Notes under the pieces: generated by a model
The model's database searches: none
Told to the model about the DNA's origin: nothing
What the model saw: the letters and a program-made list of their open reading frames with translations, nothing else
From: CAXTTV01 sp964247295
GTDB taxonomy: Bacteria; Chloroflexota; Ktedonobacteria; Ktedonobacterales; Ktedonobacteraceae
NCBI GenBank assembly: GCA_964247295.1
Contig: CAXTTV010000003.1
Coordinates: 5,446 to 69,445 of the forward strand
Length of the DNA stretch: 64,000 bases
Direction of reading: 5' to 3'
Shown: positions 53,509-62,590 of the stretch, piece after piece
How positions within the stretch are numbered: position 1 is the stretch's first letter
Layout of the letters: every line of letters begins with the position of its first letter
Program-made: the position numbers and the translations under genes

Positions 53509-56500
53509 GTGCCTTACTGTCAAGATTGCGGAAAACCAATCTCCTCCAGCAGTTCCGGGTGCGAATGTTCTTCCAAATACAATACAATCCCATCGGTTGC
53601 CTCTCCAACAAATAAATTGGAACAAGTTGAGGCTTCCTCTGCTGCGAGTGATGCTGCTGATATACAAAACCAATTAAATAGCAGTTTTGCGTTGACTAAA
53701 GAGAAGAAGATCGATAGAGTGGAACCTGATTCTTTTGGCAAGGACAACCATGAGGTTCCCAACATTCCTCTCAGACCGCTTCGCTCGACCGGTTATCCTA
53801 CTATTTTGAGGCGGCTTCCTCTAAAAACCCTTTTACGTGTTGGTCTAGGAGGGGCGATCCTTTTGGCATTTCTTTTGGCTGGCATCCTTAATGCTATAAA
53901 CTCATTTGGTGATGGCCGTGCCCATTCAAACAATTCTCAAAGCCCTACTATTTCAGTTTTCCCAACGATTGTCGCTCACGGAGCTCTGGTACGTGTGCGT
54001 GGCAACCGGTTTCAGACTGAAACGGCGATCAGTCTGACGCTTGATAATAACATGCCTCTAATGGACACCGCCAGAACGGCTCTGATCCATTCTGATTATC
54101 AGGGAAATTTCAGCGATACGTTTGTGGTTCAGCCGGATTGGGTTGACGGTCCCCATACCGTGCATGCTGAGGACGCGGTTCTGCATAAGATTGCTAGCTA
54201 TTCGATTACCGTGACTGGTCATGGTAGAGCGCAGCGTCCCGCGCACCTTCAGGTTTCCACCAATACATTGGATATGGGGGCGGGCGATCCCACAACCAGT
54301 AAGACGCAGGTACTTGTGCTCTCGAATATCGGTGGGGGGCAGATCAATTGGCAGACGGCGGTTACTCAATCCTGGCTTCAGGTTGGTCCGCAGCAGGGGA
54401 CGTTTTTCAGCGGCCAGAATGTTCAAGTGGCGATCGCGGTCAGCCGGGCGCAACTGGCTCCCGGCACGTATGAGGGTCAGATTGTCTTTTTGTCTGATGC
54501 CGGTGAAGTCTCGGTAACTATAAAAATGAGTGTGACCCCGCTGCTGGTAGTCGCGGCCACCACCCACCAGGCCACGCTTCAGATTGATCCACCGATACTT
54601 ACATTTGTGGGTAAAGACGGCAGTGGAGATCCCGCTACTCAAAGATTGACGCTTACGAATCCGGGGCAGGCCGCGCTTCGCTGGCAGGCTCAGACTAATA
54701 CAAGTGATGGACAGAACTGGCTTCAAATCTCACAAAATAATAATACGCTTGAGTCAGGAGGGGTTCAGGCCCTGATGGTGATGGTTGATACCAGTCGACT
54801 ACTGCCGGGCACCTATACTGGCCGTGTTCACATCCTGGCTCAGGGCGATCAACCGGTCTTGAATGGTGATCAGAGCGTGTATGTGAGCCTGACGATTCAG
54901 CCGCAGTGCATGTTGAACGTGACTCCTGGAACCCTGTCATTTATGGGAGCCTATCAGCATGCCAATCCGCCTGAGCAAACGTTTGAGGTTACTACTGATG
55001 CCTCCTGTACTGGCAGTCAGAACTGGACGGCGGAGACCAGCACTCAAGATGGTCATCCATGGCTTCGCATTTCAACTGGTCTGGGAGTAACCCCTTCCAG
55101 GTTACGTGTTTCGGCCTCAACCTCTGGAATGGGTCAGGGCATATATAATGGTCAGATCACGCTGCATACCGACGCGAATACCTTGATCCTGCCAGTCTCA
55201 TTGCAGGTTGCACCACCGAATGTGCCGATTCTTCAAAGCAACAGTAATGCTATGAACTTTAATGCCATATTGGGCTCGGGAGCGTCACAGATACCAGGGT
55301 CAGTTGTCTTGAGCAATTCGGGCACCGCCCAATTAAATTGGCAGGCTGCGGCGATTACCAGTAGCGGTGGAGATTGGCTGCATCTTAGCAATCAGGATGG
55401 GCAGCTTACCCCTGGTCAATCAAAGGAGATTGCGATCTCCGCCCAAACGCTGCCTGAGATGGTTCCAGGCGACTATAACGGACAGATCGCATTTAGCGCT
55501 ACGGACTCGTCAGGTAAGCCTCTGGCAACGGTTCCGCCGCCGATCTCAATCTCGTTCTCAGTCCAGCTTCCCTGTGGTTTCTCTGTCTCTCCAAAACATC
55601 TGAGTTTTACCGACATCATTGGCGGTCCTAATCCGTCCAATCAGATGGTTGTGCTGGCAACCAGTGGTAACTGTACGCAACCGCTGAATTGGAGTACTAT
55701 GGGTAATCCAGACTGGTTGATTGTAACACCAGATCATGGCACGCTCACTCCTGGTGAACCTTTGAATGTGCGGATCGGGATCTCCGCCGCTGGTCTGAGT
55801 GACCCAAGCTATGTGGGACAGATGGTCTTTAAAGCTACCGATAGTGGCACAGGGAGACCGATTGGTCGTCCACAACCCTTAACGGTGGATCTGACGGTCC
55901 AGCCACAATGTACTTTACAGTCGCCTTCTTCTCTTCATTCCTTTGAGGCGACGCAGGGTACGAACCCGGCAAACCAGACGTTTAGCATTGGGCTCTCAGG
56001 TACCTGCTCGGGCCAGGTGACGCTTACAACAAAACCGTTGTTGCCAGCTAATCAACGGTGGCTGACAATTACCCCTTCGGGTCAGGTAACATCTGATGGG
56101 AGTACCATCTTTATCGTCTCGATCTCTTCCGCCAGTTTGCCAGCCGGAACCTATGACGGGCAGATCCAGGTGAATGCGAATGCTGTGGATGGTCATACGC
56201 TTGCTGGTAGCCCTCAAGTATTGCAGGTTGGGTTAAAGGTTAACGCGGCTCACAGTATTCCACCGACGCCAGTTCCTCCGACAGTGGTTCCACCGACGCC
56301 AGTTCCGCCGACAGCGGTGCCACCGACGCCAGTGCCACCGACGCCAGTGCCACCGACAGTGGTTCCACCGACAGTGGTTCCACCGACACCAGTGCCTACC
56401 CCAACGCATGGGCCACAGGTGAATTCATCACAAAAAAAGGGGGCGCAAGCCGATATGACGCCTGTGCCCACCCCAACTGAGCCGATACAAGTGATCCCGA

Positions 56501-56604
56501 CTCCCCACCCAACTCCGACTTCAACACCTGCGGCAAAACCAACAAAACCTACAACATTTATAATGGCTAATGCTTTAACGAACGAAGGACTTCACGAGAT
56601 CTAA
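53509..56604 (+). CDS. Giant zinc-ribbon membrane protein with six BACON-like repeats and a Pro-rich tail
   Basis: 1031 residues. Zinc ribbon CQDCG...CECS at the N terminus, linker, transmembrane helix (LGGAILLAFLLAGILNAI), then a beta-rich domain and about six ~95-110-residue BACON-like repeats, each with a W-L-x-[IV/T] core and a PGTYxGQI-type end. A Val-Pro-Pro-Thr tandem tail follows, then a short C terminus. Likely a surface-exposed adhesion or polymer-binding protein; no catalytic site seen. GTG start, AGAGGGG 10 nt upstream. Its last 30 bp overlap the convergent nfo gene. Confidence 0.8.
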   Translation: MPYCQDCGKPISSSSSGCECSSKYNTIPSVASPTNKLEQVEASSAASDAADIQNQLNSSFALTKEKKIDRVEPDSFGKDNHEVPNIPLRPLRSTGYPTILRRLPLKTLLRVGLGGAILLAFLLAGILNAINSFGDGRAHSNNSQSPTISVFPTIVAHGALVRVRGNRFQTETAISLTLDNNMPLMDTARTALIHSDYQGNFSDTFVVQPDWVDGPHTVHAEDAVLHKIASYSITVTGHGRAQRPAHLQVSTNTLDMGAGDPTTSKTQVLVLSNIGGGQINWQTAVTQSWLQVGPQQGTFFSGQNVQVAIAVSRAQLAPGTYEGQIVFLSDAGEVSVTIKMSVTPLLVVAATTHQATLQIDPPILTFVGKDGSGDPATQRLTLTNPGQAALRWQAQTNTSDGQNWLQISQNNNTLESGGVQALMVMVDTSRLLPGTYTGRVHILAQGDQPVLNGDQSVYVSLTIQPQCMLNVTPGTLSFMGAYQHANPPEQTFEVTTDASCTGSQNWTAETSTQDGHPWLRISTGLGVTPSRLRVSASTSGMGQGIYNGQITLHTDANTLILPVSLQVAPPNVPILQSNSNAMNFNAILGSGASQIPGSVVLSNSGTAQLNWQAAAITSSGGDWLHLSNQDGQLTPGQSKEIAISAQTLPEMVPGDYNGQIAFSATDSSGKPLATVPPPISISFSVQLPCGFSVSPKHLSFTDIIGGPNPSNQMVVLATSGNCTQPLNWSTMGNPDWLIVTPDHGTLTPGEPLNVRIGISAAGLSDPSYVGQMVFKATDSGTGRPIGRPQPLTVDLTVQPQCTLQSPSSLHSFEATQGTNPANQTFSIGLSGTCSGQVTLTTKPLLPANQRWLTITPSGQVTSDGSTIFIVSISSASLPAGTYDGQIQVNANAVDGHTLAGSPQVLQVGLKVNAAHSIPPTPVPPTVVPPTPVPPTAVPPTPVPPTPVPPTVVPPTVVPPTPVPTPTHGPQVNSSQKKGAQADMTPVPTPTEPIQVIPTPHPTPTSTPAAKPTKPTTFIMANALTNEGLHEI
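56260..56394 (+). repeat. 15-bp coding tandem repeat (9 units)
   Basis: Nine in-frame 15-bp units encode PPT(P/V/A)V repeats near the C terminus of the large BACON protein, probably a wall-spanning or linker stalk. Confidence 0.85.
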
Positions 56605-57438
56605 TTGTAGTTTGTCCTGGTCCCAGTCCTCTTTTTTATTATCCGTCTGCTTGATTGGAGTTTCCATCAGGACGGAGACATGCTGCATGCGGGGATCATT
56701 CAGGAGTGTGCGCAGACCGGCGGTCCCGATCATTCCCTCGCCCCAGCGAGCGTGAACATCCTTTTGACTGCCCAACGCTTTCGCGGAGTCATTGAGGTGC
56801 AACACCTGTAAGCGATCCAATCCAATGATCTCATCAAAGGAGTTCAGCATTTCCAGTGTCCCCCCAGGTGTGGAGATATCAAAACCTGCTCCCCAGAGAT
56901 GGGCGGTGTCCAGACAGACTCCCAGCCCTTTCGCGTAAGCTATACCAGTGTCCAGTACCTGCCGAATCTCTTCAAATCGTCCTCCGAGCAGGTTTCCGTT
57001 TCCAACACTGTTCTCCAACAGCAACATCACCTCAGGCGGCGTTTGAGAGAGAACTACTGCGAGCGAGTCCCCAAAGCGCTTCACGCCCTCGTCCAGTCCT
57101 TCGCCCTTATGGCTTCCCATATGCACGACCACGTGCTTTGCGCCTAGCAGAGCCCCGCGTTTTAGCGTCCACTCCAGAAGCGTGCGCGATCTCGACATAT
57201 TCGCCTCATTCGAGGAAGCCAGATTAATGAGATAGGGTGCATGCAGCACCACAGGATCGAGATTCAGTCTGGCCGCCGCCTGAGCAAAGGTCTGGCAGCC
57301 CTCGGCATCGTCATTGGGGGACTGCCAGGCAGTAGGGTTACTGGCAAAAATCTGAATCGCGTTACAGCCTATCTCATGAGCTATTTCTGCCGCCTGAACC
57401 CGTCGCGAGTTTGTGGGCATATGCCGACCGATACGCAT
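56575..57438 (-). CDS. nfo: Endonuclease IV (AP endonuclease)
   Basis: 287 residues. It cleaves DNA 5' to abasic sites in base excision repair. All trinuclear-zinc ligand motifs are visible: LHAPYL, VVHMGSH, LLENSVG, CLDTAHLWGAGFD, LHLNDSA, KDVHARWGEG and LMETP. The gene starts 30 bp after scpB on the same strand. Its 3' end overlaps the converging BACON gene. Confidence 0.95.
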   Translation of the reverse strand: MRIGRHMPTNSRRVQAAEIAHEIGCNAIQIFASNPTAWQSPNDDAEGCQTFAQAAARLNLDPVVLHAPYLINLASSNEANMSRSRTLLEWTLKRGALLGAKHVVVHMGSHKGEGLDEGVKRFGDSLAVVLSQTPPEVMLLLENSVGNGNLLGGRFEEIRQVLDTGIAYAKGLGVCLDTAHLWGAGFDISTPGGTLEMLNSFDEIIGLDRLQVLHLNDSAKALGSQKDVHARWGEGMIGTAGLRTLLNDPRMQHVSVLMETPIKQTDNKKEDWDQDKLQLDLVKSFVR

Positions 57439-57468
57439 AGTTTATTCCTTCCATCCTTATGAGGATCT

Positions 57469-58080
57469 TCAAACTTCCGCGAATGGGTCTTCTTCAGCCT
57501 CTTCCAGAGTTTGAAGTTCCTGAGGATCTATTCTGGGTAGTTGATCCAGGCTGGTTAAGCCGAACTGTTGAAGAAATTCCGGAGTAGTCGCGAATAAGGC
57601 TGGGCGACCAACGGTCTGAGCCCGTCCAATCTCTGTTACCAACCCATGCTGCAGTAAACTTGCCAGCGCACGATCGCTATTGACGCCCCTGACAGCCTCA
57701 ATCTGTGCTCTAGTTAGTGGCTGACGATAGGAAACTACCGCCAGTGTCTCCATGGCGGCTGTGGTCAGGCGTGCGCTCATTGGGAGGCCGAGCAGGGCCG
57801 CGACATACGGCGCATTTTCTGGGGCCGTTACTATCTGAACCTGCTGACCAATCTGCTGCACACGGATACCACGCTTCTGCCCTTCTAGCGTCTCCTGCAA
57901 AGCTTTGATGGCCTCTTCCAATGAGCCATCATCTACATTCAACAATTTTCGCATCTCACTATATTCAAGAGCGCGCCCGGAAACAAACAATAAACTTTCC
58001 AGCGCTCCAGCCAATTGCCTGATCTGTTGCTCTCTTTCGGTAAGATGCTCTTTTTCATACCATGGAACTGTCTCTTGCAT
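57469..58080 (-). CDS. scpB: Segregation and condensation protein B
   Basis: 203 residues. ScpB is the kleisin-binding winged-helix dimer of the SMC-ScpAB condensin. The typical helices LAGALESLLFVSGRALEYSE, LTTAAMETLAVVSYRQPLTRAQIEAVRGVNSDRAL are present, with GLVTEIGRAQTVGRPALFATT in the second winged helix. scpA is not in the window. ATG 58080 follows AAGGA at good spacing; the longer in-frame reading to 58119 is unlikely. Confidence 0.94.
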   Translation of the reverse strand: MQETVPWYEKEHLTEREQQIRQLAGALESLLFVSGRALEYSEMRKLLNVDDGSLEEAIKALQETLEGQKRGIRVQQIGQQVQIVTAPENAPYVAALLGLPMSARLTTAAMETLAVVSYRQPLTRAQIEAVRGVNSDRALASLLQHGLVTEIGRAQTVGRPALFATTPEFLQQFGLTSLDQLPRIDPQELQTLEEAEEDPFAEV

Positions 58081-58507
58081 AGTCTTCCTTTTCATGATGA
58101 CGGATGCCAGGAGTCCCATGGTTCGTAAATCGGGTCACGTGTGGACCCGCAGGAAGGGGACTCATCAACCTTTGTCGGAAGCGAAAACATCGAAGGATGC
58201 GTAGACCCACCCACGTGTGTGGCAGTGGTGAGGGGATCAATTCCTGTTGCCACGGGTCCACGCGTGGGCGGGTCTACGAAACCTCACCTCCTTCGGTTTG
58301 TCTCTGGTTCATTTGAAATTTTCCAACAGGGTCGCCTGCTTGCTCTCCAGAAGTATGAGAGGCTTCGGTTCCCTTTTCCCATACGGAAAGTTCTGACACA
58401 TCTGGCGATTTTTACTACCCTTAATTGCAAAGGATTATAGCATGGCGTTTCTATGTTGTCATTTATGGTCAATTTAAAAAGTTTGATAGTAATGGGCTCA
58501 ATCTTTC
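58081..58507. other. Intergenic region with palindromic repeats
   Basis: No gene supported. It holds the inverted repeats described at 58134-58278. The rest, up to the clpB promoter, shows nothing recognised. Confidence 0.55.
58134..58278. repeat. GTGGACCC/CGTAGACCC palindromic repeat
   Basis: Left arm 58200-58223 (cgtagacccacccacgtgtg) and right arm 58249-58278 (ends cgcgtgggcgggtctacg) are inverted copies. A further gtcacgtgtggacccgc lies at 58134-58150. The GTGGACCC core is shared with the palindrome at 45941. Confidence 0.65.
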
Positions 58508-58536
58508 TTGCAATCTAAGGCTCAAAATGATATACT
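58508..58536 (+). promoter_or_regulatory. Promoter of clpB
   Basis: TTGCAA 58508-58513, 17-nt spacer, TATACT 58531-58536 with an extended TG. No CIRCE or other heat-shock operator is visible. Confidence 0.7.
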
Positions 58537-58590
58537 TTGGTATCATTAAGGCTAAGCAGTTTTCGGAAATGGTAAGGGAGGGATTTTTAT

Positions 58591-61194
58591 ATGAATATTG
58601 ATCGCTTCACTGAAAAGGCACGCCTTGCACTGAATGACGCTATTGATCTGGCGAAGCAGCGCCAGCATGGATCTATCGAGGTTGAGCATCTGCTTGCAGC
58701 CCTCTTAAAGCAAGAAGACGGGGTTGTTCAACAAGTTATTGGGAAAACCGATGGCAATCTTCTGATCGCGCAGCAGATTGTCGAGGATGGTTTAAAGAGT
58801 CTCCCCCGTATATATGGCGGTAGCGATCCCAATCTTTCGCCGCGTATGCGTGATCTGATTGAGAACGCCTGGCGTGAGATGGAGAACTTTCAGGATGAGT
58901 ATCTGAGCGTTGAACATCTCCTCCTGGCCGTTTTCTCAAGCGGCAATAGCGAGGCTTTACGAGCCCTTGAGGCAGCGGGGCTTTCTCGAAGCGTCGTTCT
59001 GACCGCCCTGACTTTAATCCGAGGAGCGCAGCGCGTTACTGATCCCAACCCTGAGAACAAGTATCAGGCTCTAGAGCGTTACGGACGCGATCTTACGAAG
59101 CTAGCTGAGCAGGGAAAACTTGATCCCGTGATTGGTCGAGACGAGGAGGTTCGTCGGGTGATCCAGGTGTTGAGCCGACGCACAAAAAATAATCCTGTGT
59201 TGATTGGAGAGCCTGGGGTTGGTAAGACCGCCATTGTCGAGGGGCTGGCCCAGAGGATTGTGCGGGGCGACGTGCCTAAATCGCTGACAGATAAAATCGT
59301 TGTGACGCTGGATTTAGGGGCGCTGGTCGCCGGCGCAAAGTTCCGGGGTGAATTTGAGGAGCGCTTGAAAGCCGTACTCAAAGAGGTTACCAGTTCCGAG
59401 GGTGGAGTAATCCTCTTTGTTGACGAGCTGCATACCCTTGTTGGAGCTGGAGCCGCCGATGGCGCGATGGACGCCTCCAATATGCTGAAGCCGATGCTGG
59501 CGAGGGGCGAACTGCACTGTATTGGGGCTACCACCCTTAATGAGTATCGCCAGTATATCGAGAAGGATGCTGCATTAGAGCGCCGCTTCCAGCCCGTCCT
59601 GGTGGATCAACCCTCGGTTGAAGATACAATCAGCATTCTGCGCGGCCTCAAGCAGCGATACGAGATCCATCATGGGGTCCGTATTCAAGACAGCGCTCTG
59701 GTCGCCGCTGCCTTGCTTTCCAGTCGTTATATTCCTGATCGCTTCCTGCCGGATAAAGCGATTGATCTGATTGACGAGGCCGCCAGTCATCGCAGAGTCG
59801 AGCTGGATAGCACTCCCAGTGAGGTAGATAGCCTGGATCGTCGGGTGCGTCAGCTTCAGGTTGAGGATGAAGCCTTAAAGAAAGAGACTGACGCTGCCAG
59901 CAAGAATCGTCGTGCGAAAGTTCAGCAGGAGATCGCCAATCTTCAGGAGTATCTCCATACCCTTAAACTAACTTTGGCCAGCGAGCGAGAGCCGGTTGAA
60001 GCGATTCGCCGTTTGAAAACAGATCTGGAGCAGGCTCAGGTAGATCTGGAGCGCGCCGAACGCGAGTATCGGCTGGAGGATATGGCCCGGCTGCGCTATG
60101 GCAGTATCCCTGAACTTGAGCAGCACATCTCTGAGATGGAGGCGCGCCTCTCTAATCTGAAAAGCGCCCGGATGCTCAAAGAAGAGGTGGATGCTGAAGA
60201 CGTGGCCGAGATTGTCTCCCGTTGGACACATGTCCCGGTCTCCAAACTGATGGAGGCTGAGGTTCAAAAGTTGTTGACAATGGAGGATCGCCTGCATGAG
60301 CGCGTTGTCGGTCAAGAGCAGGCCATTGTCACGGTCTCGGATGCCATCCGCCGATCCCGTGCTGGCCTGCAAGATCCTAATCGACCGCTTGCCAGCTTTC
60401 TGTTTCTCGGGCCTACTGGTGTCGGTAAAACCGAGCTTGCTCGTGCTCTTGCCGGCTTCCTTTTCGATAACGAACAGGCCCTCATCAGAATTGACATGTC
60501 GGAGTACATGGAGAAGCACAGCGTCTCCCGGCTGATCGGGGCTCCTCCCGGCTATGTGGGGTATGAAGAGGGGGGACAGCTCACTGAAGCGGTCCGGCGG
60601 CATCCCTATAGCGTTGTGTTGTTTGATGAGATTGAGAAAGCTGCGCCTGAGATCTTCAACGCGCTGCTTCAATTGCTGGATGATGGTCGTTTGACCGATG
60701 GTCAGGGGCGGACCGTAGATTTCAAAAACACCGTGATTATCATGACCAGCAACGTTGGTTATCAATGGTTGTCCGAGTATCACGGGATGCCAGAGGATGA
60801 TATTCAGCGAACGGTTCGTCAAAGACTGCGCGAAGAGGGCTTCCGACCGGAATTTATCAACCGGATCGACGAAGTCATTGTCTTCCATCAGCTTTCGCGT
60901 GAGCAGATCAAAGATATAGTGGATATTCAGATTCAGCGGCTTCAGCCGCGTCTGGCTGAGCGTCACATTGAGATCCACCTGACCGAGGAGGCACGTGATC
61001 TTCTGGCCTCAGAGGGTTATGATCCTCAGTTTGGAGCGCGTCCGTTAAAACGCGTAATTCAGAAATCTGTTGAGAATAGTATCGCCCGAGCGCTGCTAAA
61101 TGGTACAATCAAAGATGGAGAGACTATTGAGATTAGCGTCCGTGACGGCAAAATCAACGTGACCACAACTGGGGTTCCGGTCAGCCCGATATAG
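58591..61194 (+). CDS. clpB: ClpB disaggregase
   Basis: 867 residues, normal ClpB length. Two Clp N repeats (1-145), NBD1 with GEPGVGKT and VILFVDELHTLVGAG, a coiled-coil middle domain of ~120 residues (410-525), NBD2 with GPTGVGKT and ATSNVG-like MTSNVGYQ, and the ClpB-specific C-terminal domain. It rescues aggregated proteins with DnaK. The middle domain distinguishes it from ClpA/ClpC. GGGAGGG precedes the ATG. Confidence 0.96.
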   Translation: MNIDRFTEKARLALNDAIDLAKQRQHGSIEVEHLLAALLKQEDGVVQQVIGKTDGNLLIAQQIVEDGLKSLPRIYGGSDPNLSPRMRDLIENAWREMENFQDEYLSVEHLLLAVFSSGNSEALRALEAAGLSRSVVLTALTLIRGAQRVTDPNPENKYQALERYGRDLTKLAEQGKLDPVIGRDEEVRRVIQVLSRRTKNNPVLIGEPGVGKTAIVEGLAQRIVRGDVPKSLTDKIVVTLDLGALVAGAKFRGEFEERLKAVLKEVTSSEGGVILFVDELHTLVGAGAADGAMDASNMLKPMLARGELHCIGATTLNEYRQYIEKDAALERRFQPVLVDQPSVEDTISILRGLKQRYEIHHGVRIQDSALVAAALLSSRYIPDRFLPDKAIDLIDEAASHRRVELDSTPSEVDSLDRRVRQLQVEDEALKKETDAASKNRRAKVQQEIANLQEYLHTLKLTLASEREPVEAIRRLKTDLEQAQVDLERAEREYRLEDMARLRYGSIPELEQHISEMEARLSNLKSARMLKEEVDAEDVAEIVSRWTHVPVSKLMEAEVQKLLTMEDRLHERVVGQEQAIVTVSDAIRRSRAGLQDPNRPLASFLFLGPTGVGKTELARALAGFLFDNEQALIRIDMSEYMEKHSVSRLIGAPPGYVGYEEGGQLTEAVRRHPYSVVLFDEIEKAAPEIFNALLQLLDDGRLTDGQGRTVDFKNTVIIMTSNVGYQWLSEYHGMPEDDIQRTVRQRLREEGFRPEFINRIDEVIVFHQLSREQIKDIVDIQIQRLQPRLAERHIEIHLTEEARDLLASEGYDPQFGARPLKRVIQKSVENSIARALLNGTIKDGETIEISVRDGKINVTTTGVPVSPI

Positions 61195-61208
61195 AAACGA
61201 GGAAGGCG

Positions 61209-62537
61209 ATGCAGACCAGCAGTTCAACCATATCACATCAGGAGCAGATCCTTGTGTTTGAGCCCGTAACCCCAGAATGCCTTGTCCAGGATCTCGCTGA
61301 GGCGCTGGAAGGGATTGAACTGCTGGAGCGGCTCGCCGTTGATCCCGATCTATCGATATCCCGGCTTCAGACCGGACTGAATAAGGTAAAGCAGCAACTG
61401 CTCTCAACGCGGCAGAAGCTGCAAACTTCTTTTGAGAAGGGGAGCTTTAATCTGGTCGAAGCCCTTTCGCAGGCTGTGGAGCAGACCGCTGAAAGGCTCG
61501 GACTGTTCAGTCGAGTCTCCATTTCCGGTGAGGAACGCTCACTGCCTGCTAGCAGTCAGCATCTGCTGTATCGGATCACCCAGCTTGCCCTCTACAAGAT
61601 CTCGCGGCACACCGGAACCCGCCGGCTACGTCTGGCCCTGACCTATGGTGTGGCAGGAATCGAGCTTGGCCTCGAAGACGACGGATTTATGCCTCAGACC
61701 GGGACAGATCTCCCTCCCTTTCTCACACCAAACACAGAGATGTTCGGCCACCTGCATGATCTGCAACGCCATATCGAATACCTGGGCGGCACGCTAGAGA
61801 TGCACAGCAACGAAGAGCAGGGAAGTGAGATTCACGTTCAACTTCCGTATGAAATCTCTGGGGGGCCAATCGAAAACCAATTGGGGCAAGCCCTTAATCG
61901 GGTTCGCATCTTGATTGTCGACAACCAAAGCGTCACTAGAGCCGGGTTAAGGCATCTTTTGGAGGCTTACCCAGATCTTCAAGTTATTGGAGAGGCCAGT
62001 GAGGGCACCCAGGCCGTCAGCGAGACCCTGGAACTGGGACCACAGATTGTCCTTTTAGATCTGCAACTTCCCGCTGGCCAGAGCCTGGAAGCCTTGAGGC
62101 AGATCAAGCAGCTTAACCTGGAGACGCGCATCCTGCTGCTTGTAGGCAAGGGCCAGGATGAAGCCCTCTACAACGGCGTACGCGCCGGCGCTGACGGCTA
62201 TCTACTCAAAGAGAGCAGCGCCCGCGAACTGGCCGAGGGTATCCGAGCCGTCGCTCGGGGTGAAGTGCTGCTTCAGCCGCAGCTTGTGGGCCAGCTTATC
62301 TCGCGCCTGGGTCGCCCGGAAGCGCCGGGTGCGACCCTCACCACGCGCGAACGAGAAGTTTTGCAACTGCTGGCGCGGGGATTGCGCAACAAAGAGATCG
62401 CCGGCAGCCTCTCTGTCAGTGAACGGACAGTCAACTTCCATCTCGCCAACATCTATCAAAAGCTTCAGGTCTCGGGGCGAACCGAAGCCATTAGCAAAGC
62501 GTTAGATCAGGGCCTGATTGGGCGGCGGAACGCATAA
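61209..62537 (+). CDS. Degenerate HATPase-receiver-LuxR fusion regulator
   Basis: 442 residues. Residues 78-213 resemble the HATPase_c domain of NarX-type kinases (LYRITQLALYKISRHTG, LEDDGFM, LGGTLEMHSNEEQGSEI), but the N-box Asn is Lys130 and no phospho-acceptor His motif (ELHD) exists. Residues 230-350 are a receiver domain with Asp284 (VLLDLQLP) and Lys334, though the acidic pair is Asp-Asn. Residues 376-435 are a LuxR/NarL helix-turn-helix. Normally kinase and regulator are separate chains. It begins 14 bp after clpB, so it may be in its operon. Confidence 0.85.
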   Translation: MQTSSSTISHQEQILVFEPVTPECLVQDLAEALEGIELLERLAVDPDLSISRLQTGLNKVKQQLLSTRQKLQTSFEKGSFNLVEALSQAVEQTAERLGLFSRVSISGEERSLPASSQHLLYRITQLALYKISRHTGTRRLRLALTYGVAGIELGLEDDGFMPQTGTDLPPFLTPNTEMFGHLHDLQRHIEYLGGTLEMHSNEEQGSEIHVQLPYEISGGPIENQLGQALNRVRILIVDNQSVTRAGLRHLLEAYPDLQVIGEASEGTQAVSETLELGPQIVLLDLQLPAGQSLEALRQIKQLNLETRILLLVGKGQDEALYNGVRAGADGYLLKESSARELAEGIRAVARGEVLLQPQLVGQLISRLGRPEAPGATLTTREREVLQLLARGLRNKEIAGSLSVSERTVNFHLANIYQKLQVSGRTEAISKALDQGLIGRRNA

Positions 62538-62570
62538 AAAAGCCACTTGTGGGTATACTTCACAAGTGGC
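62536..62570 (-). terminator. Intrinsic terminator of the lysozyme-like gene
   Basis: Stem GCCACTTGTG / CACAAGTGGC (10 bp, perfect; 62542-62551 and 62561-62570) with a T run on the minus strand. It also closes off the plus-strand regulator gene. Confidence 0.82.
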
Positions 62571-62590
62571 CGTCTGTCTGGCTCAACCGG

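Noticed and set aside
58141..58440. 99-codon plus-strand ORF
   Set aside because: It consists of the palindromic repeat region and has no protein-like features.
58081..58590. CIRCE or other heat-shock operator at clpB
   Set aside because: No TTAGCACTC-N9-GAGTGCTAA element was found. Only a housekeeping-type promoter is seen.
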